A stretch of DNA of 6,969 nucleotides from Halieaceae bacterium (GTDB lineage Bacteria; Pseudomonadota; Gammaproteobacteria; Pseudomonadales; Halieaceae): the NCBI GenBank assembly GCA_009886815.1, contig QXYP01000295.1, forward strand, positions 6,181 through 13,149, in the 5' to 3' direction. The notes below the pieces were generated by a model that saw only the letters and a list, made by a program, of their open reading frames with translations, was not told the origin of the DNA and searched no databases. Made by a program: the position numbers and the translations under genes. Shown here one piece after another: positions 1 to 4,886 of the stretch (its first letter is position 1; each line of letters begins with the position of its first letter).

Positions 1-3
1 CAT
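1..3 (-). CDS. Start codon of a leftward gene that runs off the window
   Basis: Read on the minus strand, the first three bases of the window are an ATG. It is preceded by AGGAG (bases 17-13) with a 9-base spacer, which is near-ideal Shine-Dalgarno geometry. No coding sequence beyond the ATG is visible, so the product cannot be named. The gene would lie directly downstream of plsC on the same strand, so the two are probably co-transcribed. The ATG could be a chance triplet, but its pairing with a strong ribosome site argues against that. Confidence 0.5.
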
Positions 4-12
4 AGCTTGCTG

Positions 13-17
13 CTCCT
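13..17 (-). promoter_or_regulatory. Shine-Dalgarno AGGAG for the gene leaving the left edge
   Basis: AGGAG on the minus strand, nine bases before the ATG at 3-1. It overlaps the TAG stop (18-16) of the possible small ORF at 16-150, an arrangement that suits translational coupling if that ORF is translated. Confidence 0.55.
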
Positions 18-150
18 AAAGGTCATTAAAAGTACTGTATTTGACATCGTGCGCAGGTAAATCCACACCCCAGCCCTGGTTTGAGTATACCTCCGGCGTC
101 GCCCTTGCCATGAACGCGATAAAAACCGCCTTAGGACCCGCTTTGAACAC
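16..150 (-). CDS. Possible small protein (44 codons) between plsC and the next gene
   Basis: On the minus strand a reading frame starts with GTG at 150-148, overlapping the plsC stop as TAGTG, and stays open to TAG at 18-16. It fills the whole gap between plsC and the next ribosome site. Read from GTG the product begins MFKAGPKAVFIAF and ends VKYSTFNDL. An internal ATG at 111-109 would give a 31-residue version. The frame is also open for 15 codons further back inside plsC, to a TGA. I recognise no family. No good Shine-Dalgarno precedes either start; coupling to plsC termination would be the likeliest way to translate it. It could equally be an untranslated spacer that is open by chance. Confidence 0.3.
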   Translation of the reverse strand: MFKAGPKAVFIAFMARATPEVYSNQGWGVDLPAHDVKYSTFNDL

Positions 151-899
151 TACGACTGCCCATATGCCAAAGGATCTATTACGCGCATTTCAGTCTCGAC
201 CCACATTTCTACTCTAGCCATTAATTCTATGGGAGACTCCCCTACTAAAGCGCCCATGGGTTCACCTATCGATACGTCAATGACGCCCGGGGTAAAGCGC
301 CAACTTTTTCTTGGCCAACAACGGCCGGAAGCTACCGCGATCGGAATAATCTTTGCGCCAGTAGCCAGAGCCAAACGCGCCGCACCGTTTTTGTAGTCCC
401 CCTGCTTTCCTCGGTGGGTTCGTGTGCCTTCGGGAAACATAATGACCCACTTGCCCTTATCCATAAGTTTCACGCCCAGATCAGCAACCTTGTTCCAAGC
501 CTGGCCTCGAGCACTGCGATCGATATGCACCATATCAAGTCTAGCCATAGCCCATCCGAAAAAAGGCACCAAAAGCAGCTCCCGCTTAAATACATAAGCC
601 AGAGGATGAGGCGTCATGCTAGGAATAAAAAACGTCTCCCAGGTAGACTGATGTTTAGGACAGAGAATGATTCGCTGGTTATCGTCAACGTCGGGCAAGT
701 TCTCAAGCCCCACCACGCGGTATTTGACCCCGCCGATCCAGCGCACCGCAAAAATCGACGCGTAGAGGTAGGGCTGGGCAAACCACCACCACAAGCGATC
801 GGCGCTAACGAAAAGGGAAAAAATGAGCAGCAGCGTACCCACAGGAATCACTGAGAGTGCAATCCATAAAAATGTCAGTAAGGATCTAATCATCCTCAT
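150..899 (-). CDS. plsC: 1-acyl-sn-glycerol-3-phosphate acyltransferase (PlsC/AGPAT family)
   Basis: A 249-residue inner-membrane enzyme that by family transfers an acyl chain to position 2 of lysophosphatidic acid, giving phosphatidic acid for phospholipid synthesis. Residues about 6-31 form an N-terminal hydrophobic membrane segment. The PlsC domain follows: motif I is KHQSTWE (82-88), with catalytic His83 and a Glu in place of the usual HX4D aspartate; motif II covers KRELLLVPFFGW (105-116) and HIDRS (125-129); motif III is FPEGTR (155-160), which binds the glycerol phosphate; motif IV is the IIPIAVASG stretch (184-192). The length and the IDPLAY ending fit proteobacterial AGPATs. The start at 899 is preferred over the in-frame ATG at 893 because AAGGTG sits 8 bases upstream. 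The gene is divergent from the gene at 1046. Family is secure; acyl-chain or substrate specificity is not visible. Confidence 0.9.
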   Translation of the reverse strand: MRMIRSLLTFLWIALSVIPVGTLLLIFSLFVSADRLWWWFAQPYLYASIFAVRWIGGVKYRVVGLENLPDVDDNQRIILCPKHQSTWETFFIPSMTPHPLAYVFKRELLLVPFFGWAMARLDMVHIDRSARGQAWNKVADLGVKLMDKGKWVIMFPEGTRTHRGKQGDYKNGAARLALATGAKIIPIAVASGRCWPRKSWRFTPGVIDVSIGEPMGALVGESPIELMARVEMWVETEMRVIDPLAYGQS

Positions 900-907
900 A
901 TCTGCGT

Positions 908-913
908 CACCTT
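908..913 (-). promoter_or_regulatory. Shine-Dalgarno AAGGTG of plsC
   Basis: AAGGTG on the minus strand, 8 bases before the ATG at 899. It decides between two starts two codons apart: the second ATG (893) would have a 14-base spacer. An inverted repeat lies immediately upstream at 914-934. Confidence 0.6.
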
Positions 914-934
914 GTTGCCTGAATCACAGGCAGC
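914..934. repeat. Short inverted repeat in the plsC leader
   Basis: GCCTG (917-921) and CAGGC (927-931) are perfect inverted arms around a 5-base loop. The outer T-A pair (916/932) and G-C pair (914/934) extend the stem, with one imperfect pair between them. It abuts the plsC Shine-Dalgarno, so it could be a leader-RNA hairpin affecting ribosome access, or a small operator. There is no U tract, so a terminator reading is not supported. A stem this short may also be chance. Confidence 0.3.
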
Positions 935-1008
935 CCACCTCACTCTCGAAAACACGGCATTTAACCAGAAAAACAGACCTCACGCGCAATCATTAACAAA
1001 GCTATCGC

Positions 1009-1037
1009 ATGATCTCTCGGTTAAGGGTCGCTATACT
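1009..1037 (+). promoter_or_regulatory. Candidate sigma70 promoter for the gene at 1046
   Basis: The -10 element TATACT (1032-1037) matches the consensus at five of six positions. Exactly 17 bases upstream is ATGATC (1009-1014), which keeps the TGA core of the -35 element but is otherwise weak. The ATG at 1046 begins nine bases after the last base of the -10 box, so transcription would be expected to start at about 1044-1046. That leaves essentially no 5' leader, and there is no Shine-Dalgarno in front of the ATG, so the promoter and a leaderless start support each other. Confidence 0.5.
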
Positions 1038-1045
1038 ACACGGCG

Positions 1046-1390
1046 ATGAAACGCGAAATTTATAAACACAAGGCCAACAAGGCTGATTTGCGCAACGACC
1101 TAGATAGAGATATCGAGAGCTTTTTGGCTAGGGGTGGGCGAATCATTAATGTTGAGACGGGCGAGACTGCACTGGAATCCAGCGCCGCTCCCCTTCGCAC
1201 GCCAATTTTCAACGAACCGAGAACGTCGCGCACGCCACTAGATGAAGTCGTTGCCACATTAGATGAGCGACGTAAAATGCAATTGAAGCGCACACCAACA
1301 CCCAAACGTGGCCGCAAGCCACTGCCTAGGAAGCGCGTAATATACGACGATTTTGGGGAGGCTGTGCGAACCGTCTGGTCTGAAGAATAA
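1046..1390 (+). CDS. Small basic protein with a SutA-like FLARGG motif, function unknown
   Basis: A 114-residue soluble protein with no signal peptide or membrane segment. The N-terminal third (1-25) is charged and probably helical, leading into FLARGGRIINVE (26-37). This resembles the FLARGGKVQEVE segment of SutA, the small RNA-polymerase-binding protein of Pseudomonas; similar FLxxGG segments occur in other small proteobacterial proteins. The middle (about 40-80) looks flexible, and residues 80-98 are rich in Lys, Arg and Pro (TPTPKRGRKPLPRKR), which suggests nucleic-acid contact. The C-terminus is VIYDDFGEAVRTVWSEE. The ATG follows a TATACT box by nine bases and lacks a Shine-Dalgarno, so the mRNA may be leaderless. 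It probably shares a transcript with the SRPBCC-SDR gene downstream. A role in transcription is inferred from one short motif only. Confidence 0.7.
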   Translation: MKREIYKHKANKADLRNDLDRDIESFLARGGRIINVETGETALESSAAPLRTPIFNEPRTSRTPLDEVVATLDERRKMQLKRTPTPKRGRKPLPRKRVIYDDFGEAVRTVWSEE

Positions 1391-1459
1391 AGCGGCAGTG
1401 AACTGCTCGCTGACGATGGTCGTATGTTTTTGCTCATTCCGCAACGATCCAAGCCCTTC

Positions 1460-2872
1460 ATGATTACACTCCACGAAGAGATCACGGTTGAGCGAGATAT
1501 CAAAGACTGTTTCCGCTATGTCGCAGACTTCAGAACCGTTGCTGAATGGGACGCGACTGCCCTCAATGCCAAAAAGCGCACATCTGGCCCCATAGGTTTG
1601 GGCTCAAGATTTACCGTGCAGTGCGCAGTAGGGCCGGCAAAGGTGACGATTGAATACGAGATTACCGAATTCTACCCTTGGGCGTCGGTTGTTTTGGTGG
1701 GTAAAAGCCGCTTTTTTGAAGTCCGAGACGTCATTACTTTCACCGAAAGTGAGGCGCTGACCCACATCAGCTATACCGCAGAATTTAAATACCGCTTGGG
1801 CATTAGCACCTTTGAGCAACAGCTTGAATCAGGCATGCGCGCCATGGGTAGCGAGACCCTGCAGGGACTAAAATCTGCCCTCGACAGTTTAAGCTCGCCA
1901 CCAGGAATTTCTGACTGCACCGCCCGAGCAGATCGTTGGGTCGCCCCGGGTGTTGCCATGTTTTCAAAATGGGGATACCGCCGAAGTATCGCCCAGAGAA
2001 ATCCAAACTCGCATTTTCTCGATGGTCGGCATGTTGTTTTAACAGGGGCCAATAGTGGTTTGGGCCTCGCCACCAGTGTTGCGCTTGCAGAAGCAGGGGC
2101 CGATTTGACTCTTGTCATCCGCAACCCGGCAAAGCGTGATGAACTGCTTGAAACTTTGGAGGCAGAGACCGGAAGATCCGATATTACGGTCGAGATCGCC
2201 GACCTTTCACTCATGGCTGAGGTGAACGCATTGGCCGATCGACTACTGGCTAAAAATAAAGCCATTGATGTACTTATCAACAACGCAGGGGCACTATTTA
2301 ATGACTATGCGTTGACCAGCGAGGGATTAGAGCAGAGCTTTGCGCTGCTGCTAGCCAGCCCATCCCTACTCACCCGCAAGCTGCACCCTTTACTTGAAGG
2401 TCACAGCACACCTTCAAGAGTCATCAATGTCGTATCCGGGGGCATGTATACGGAAAAACTTGTCTGCGACCGGCTCATCATGACACCCGCCAAGTATCAG
2501 GGGGCACAGGCCTACGCACGAGCAAAGCGTGCCCTCACCGTGTTGAGTGAGTTGTGGGCAGCGCAGTGGCAAGAGGACCGTATTATTGTTAACGCTATGC
2601 ATCCTGGCTGGGCAGACACCCCCGGGGTAGCCTCTGCCCTACCGACCTTTCGCAGTATTACCCGTCGAATTCTTCGCACTTCCGACGAAGGGGCCGATAC
2701 CATTATCTGGCTTGCAAGAGCGAAGGAAGCCGGCGAGATTTCAGGCAAGCTTTTTCTGGACAGAGAGCCTCGCACGTCGTACTTACTCGCCAAAACAAAG
2801 GAATCTGCTGCCCAACGCGCCCAGCTCGAAAGCTTCATAGACGCACAAATCGACAACGCATCGGCACACTAA
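1460..2872 (+). CDS. SRPBCC domain fused to a DHRS12-like short-chain dehydrogenase/reductase
   Basis: A two-domain cytosolic protein of 470 residues from this start. Residues 1-145 look like an SRPBCC (polyketide cyclase/dehydrase type) lipid-binding fold, opening EEITVERDIKDCFRYVADF as that family often does. Residues about 187-470 are an SDR: TGANSGLG (195-202) binds NAD(P), DL at 248-249 contacts adenine, NNAG is 274-277, the catalytic Ser is in VSGG (325-328), and YARAK (352-356) supplies Tyr and Lys. HPGWADTPGV (381-390), GADTIIWLA and the SGK-F-DR ending match human DHRS12 closely. The SDR tetrad Asn position appears to be Leu297. An in-frame ATG at 1424 would add 12 residues; 1460 is preferred because the domain begins there, though neither start has a Shine-Dalgarno. 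The substrate is unknown; a hydrophobic carbonyl or alcohol is inferred. Confidence 0.85.
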   Translation: MITLHEEITVERDIKDCFRYVADFRTVAEWDATALNAKKRTSGPIGLGSRFTVQCAVGPAKVTIEYEITEFYPWASVVLVGKSRFFEVRDVITFTESEALTHISYTAEFKYRLGISTFEQQLESGMRAMGSETLQGLKSALDSLSSPPGISDCTARADRWVAPGVAMFSKWGYRRSIAQRNPNSHFLDGRHVVLTGANSGLGLATSVALAEAGADLTLVIRNPAKRDELLETLEAETGRSDITVEIADLSLMAEVNALADRLLAKNKAIDVLINNAGALFNDYALTSEGLEQSFALLLASPSLLTRKLHPLLEGHSTPSRVINVVSGGMYTEKLVCDRLIMTPAKYQGAQAYARAKRALTVLSELWAAQWQEDRIIVNAMHPGWADTPGVASALPTFRSITRRILRTSDEGADTIIWLARAKEAGEISGKLFLDREPRTSYLLAKTKESAAQRAQLESFIDAQIDNASAH

Positions 2873-2983
2873 CTTGGGCAAGGCGACACACCAAGCTGGC
2901 CAAGGGGTTGCAAGGTCACCATCCTTTCCAAAACCTTTGTTTAGAAAGCGATGCAGCCTGAGCTAGCGCTGGTCTGAACATGC

Positions 2984-2993
2984 ATCTGCAGAT
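2984..2993. repeat. 10-bp palindrome upstream of the epoxide hydrolase gene
   Basis: ATCTGCAGAT is a perfect palindrome in the 158-bp gap before the hydrolase gene, flanked by AACA (2977-2980) and TGTT (2998-3001) in nearly symmetric positions, off by one base. It could be part of a dimeric repressor site. Several 10-bp palindromes are expected by chance in a window this size. The rest of the gap shows no convincing promoter or terminator. Confidence 0.2.
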
Positions 2994-3019
2994 AAGCTGT
3001 TTCGCTCCTATAGAACCCT

Positions 3020-3024
3020 GAGAG
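3020..3024 (+). promoter_or_regulatory. Shine-Dalgarno GAGAG of the epoxide hydrolase gene
   Basis: GAGAG lies six bases before the ATG at 3031. It supports this start, which is also where the recognisable epoxide hydrolase N-terminal domain begins. Confidence 0.5.
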
Positions 3025-3030
3025 CTAACC

Positions 3031-4203
3031 ATGGAATCACCGATCACCCCATTCCAACCTCACATTGAGGATACAGCCATTGCTGACCTTCAACAGCGGC
3101 TACAACTGACCCGCTACCCCGACGAGGAAACCGTGGAGGACTGGAGTCAAGGCACACCGCTGGCTTATGTGAGAGAACTGACCAATTACTGGGCTTCTCA
3201 GTACGATATGACGCGGGTCGCTGAGACCCTGAATCACTGGCCCAACTTCAAAACCGAAATCGAAGGTTTGAACATTCATTTTATTTATCAACGATCGCCC
3301 CACACCCAGGCAACGCCCTTGTTACTGACTCATGGCTGGCCTGGCTCAGTGCTGGAGTTTCGGCACGTCATTGATCGACTGAGCGACCCTACTAAATTTG
3401 GTGGTCGCGCTGAAAACGCCTTTCATGTCGTTGCTCCGGCCTTACCCGGCTACGGTTTTTCCGACAAACCTCGATCGCCAGGAACCAGCGTACAAAAAAT
3501 TGCTGACCTTTGGATCGCGTTAATGAAGCGATTAGGGCATGAATCATTTCTGGCCCATGGCGGTGACTGGGGCTCGTTGGTCACCCAGGCTATCGCTTTG
3601 GCACCAAACACCACCTGCGCCGGCATACACATCACCCTGCCCGTGGTTGCCCCAGACGCTGAAACACTGGAGACGCTGCTGCCCGAAGAAGTTACGGCGC
3701 TTGAAGCATTCAACTTTTATCAGGAATGGGATTCGGGATACTCGAAGCAGCAAAGCACCCGTCCACAAACTTTGGGTTACGCTCTCGCCGACTCTCCCAC
3801 AGGACAGATGGCATGGATAATCGAAAAATATGCCCAGTGGTGCGATTGCGAGGTCAATGGTTTGCGACACCCTGAAAATGCCATTAACCGCGATGAACTG
3901 TTAGATACCGTCATGCTTTACTGGCTAACCAATTCAGGGGCGAGTTCGGCGCGTTTGTACTGGGAGAGCTTTAATAACCCTGACATGTCGGAGGTCGAGT
4001 TATCCACCGCCATTTCTCTCTTCCCCAATGAGATTTTTCGATCCAGTGAGCGCTGGGCTCGAAAAAAATTCCTCAATTTGCACTACTTTAATGATCAAAT
4101 AGCGAAAGGTGGGCATTTTTCTGCGCTGGAAGTACCAGACATACTCGCGCAAGAACTGTGGCAATGGCGCGATCGGCTGCGCGCTCTAGAGGTTGTAGCG
4201 TAA
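3031..4203 (+). CDS. Epoxide hydrolase, alpha/beta-hydrolase fold with EHN domain
   Basis: A 390-residue soluble enzyme expected to open an epoxide to a vicinal diol through an Asp-ester intermediate. The N-terminal EHN region (ITPFQPHI, then LQQRLQLTRYPDE) spans about 5-105 and marks the microsomal/juvenile-hormone type. HGWPGS (101-106) forms the oxyanion region. The nucleophile is Asp179 in GGDWGS. Cap tyrosines that activate the epoxide oxygen are likely Tyr237 (GYSKQQSTRPQT) and Tyr310 (ARLYWES). The charge-relay acid is probably Glu334 (FPNEIF) and the general base His362 (KGGHFSALE). All expected catalytic parts are present and the length is normal, so it should be active. No signal peptide is seen. 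Its stop overlaps the start of the thioesterase gene, indicating an operon. Substrate is not deducible; terpenoid, fatty-acid or xenobiotic epoxides are all possible. Confidence 0.9.
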   Translation: MESPITPFQPHIEDTAIADLQQRLQLTRYPDEETVEDWSQGTPLAYVRELTNYWASQYDMTRVAETLNHWPNFKTEIEGLNIHFIYQRSPHTQATPLLLTHGWPGSVLEFRHVIDRLSDPTKFGGRAENAFHVVAPALPGYGFSDKPRSPGTSVQKIADLWIALMKRLGHESFLAHGGDWGSLVTQAIALAPNTTCAGIHITLPVVAPDAETLETLLPEEVTALEAFNFYQEWDSGYSKQQSTRPQTLGYALADSPTGQMAWIIEKYAQWCDCEVNGLRHPENAINRDELLDTVMLYWLTNSGASSARLYWESFNNPDMSEVELSTAISLFPNEIFRSSERWARKKFLNLHYFNDQIAKGGHFSALEVPDILAQELWQWRDRLRALEVVA

Positions 4204-4205
4204 TG
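4188..4205 (+). promoter_or_regulatory. Ribosome site and TAATG stop-start overlap joining the hydrolase and thioesterase genes
   Basis: The hydrolase stop TAA (4201-4203) shares its last A with the ATG (4203-4205) of the next gene. AGAGG (4188-4192) lies ten bases before that ATG, inside the hydrolase coding sequence. This indicates translational coupling and decides the thioesterase start against an in-frame ATG at 4158. Confidence 0.7.
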
Positions 4206-4874
4206 GATAAAGGCTACTCCTCACCCTTTATCACCGAAGATGTTGACGAGGAGCATAGGGAGTATTGGAAGGCCCGTCGTCAGGTTGCGACGGCTGTCAG
4301 CGCGCTGATTGAGGCGGCCACCACCGGCGATATCGATCCAGCTGATGCTAATTCCATCGTCAATAATATTGAGGCGCTTACTGATCAGCTCAAAGGCTAT
4401 AGACAACTCAACGGCGTTGTCGCACATGCCAATGCCTACGGCAGTTACCCCGTAGCCAACCATGAAATGCTGTGTGTTGGGGGTGCGAGTCATCCCATGT
4501 CACCGGGACTGCGCCACTGGTTTGACGGAGACAAAGTTTACGGTGCCGTCACGTTCAATTGGTCCTACGAGGGCCCACCCAACCACGTGCATGGTGGCTG
4601 GGTCGCGGCAATTCTCGATCATTTTATGGGCATGGCCCAAGTCCGCGCGGGTAATGCTGGCATGACGGGAGGCCTTGATATTCGGTACCGACGGCCCACC
4701 CCTCTCAACTGCGAGTTAAAGCTTGTCGCGAGCCTCACCCCTCTGACTGAGCGCAAGATGCAAGTCGACGCTGAATTAAGTCACGAGGGCGAGGTGACGG
4801 CCTCGGCCAGCGCCGTATTTGTAAAACCCCGAAACGCCATCTTCACGGAAGGCACAACCCTCCCAGCCCTATAA
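4203..4874 (+). CDS. PaaI-type hotdog-fold acyl-CoA thioesterase
   Basis: A 223-residue cytosolic protein expected to hydrolyse acyl-CoA thioesters. The N-terminal 80 or so residues are acidic and mostly helical, ahead of the catalytic hotdog domain; this layout is seen in the longer PaaI/THEM-like bacterial thioesterases. In the hotdog domain (about 110-208), YEGPPNHVHGG (122-132) leads into the central helix AAILDHFMG, where Asp139 is the likely catalytic acid. LDIRYRRPTPL (158-168) is the conserved strand that follows. The start at 4203 is chosen because of the overlap with the hydrolase stop and the AGAGG upstream; a start at 4158 would add 15 residues encoded inside the hydrolase gene. 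No CoA-ligase gene is near, so the acyl substrate is unknown. The gene ends 12 bp from the converging receptor gene, with no terminator hairpin visible. Confidence 0.85.
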   Translation: MDKGYSSPFITEDVDEEHREYWKARRQVATAVSALIEAATTGDIDPADANSIVNNIEALTDQLKGYRQLNGVVAHANAYGSYPVANHEMLCVGGASHPMSPGLRHWFDGDKVYGAVTFNWSYEGPPNHVHGGWVAAILDHFMGMAQVRAGNAGMTGGLDIRYRRPTPLNCELKLVASLTPLTERKMQVDAELSHEGEVTASASAVFVKPRNAIFTEGTTLPAL

Positions 4875-4886
4875 TCAAAACAAGCC

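Noticed and set aside
41..46. Perfect TTGACA on the plus strand
   Set aside because: No -10-like hexamer lies 16-18 bases downstream and no rightward gene follows; the genes here are read leftward.
1..60. Short open frame entering from the left edge on the plus strand
   Set aside because: It gives only 19 residues with no recognisable end of a known protein, and it conflicts with the leftward start codon and strong Shine-Dalgarno in the same bases.
414..854. Open reading frame of 146 codons on the plus strand
   Set aside because: It is antisense to plsC, whose catalytic motifs are all in the minus frame, and its product shows no recognisable domain.
1060..1503. 147-codon minus-strand frame over the small SutA-like gene
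   Set aside because: It is a low-complexity Ser/Arg/Leu-rich shadow lying antisense to a frame with a promoter and a recognisable motif.
1771..2283. 170-codon minus-strand frame
   Set aside because: It is antisense to the SRPBCC-SDR gene, covering its Rossmann motif; the composition is Ser/Ala/Arg-rich and typical of a shadow.
2873..2895. CTTGG/CCAAG inverted repeat as a terminator after the SDR gene
   Set aside because: The stem is five pairs with a 13-base loop and no T tract follows, so it does not resemble an intrinsic terminator.
3009..3014. TATAGA as a -10 box for the hydrolase
   Set aside because: It matches the consensus at only four positions, lacks a -35 element, and would start transcription within the Shine-Dalgarno.
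4158..4202. Upstream in-frame ATG for the thioesterase
   Set aside because: It would add 15 Arg/Ala/Ser-rich residues encoded within the hydrolase gene; the ATG at 4203 has a stop-start overlap and a suitable ribosome site.
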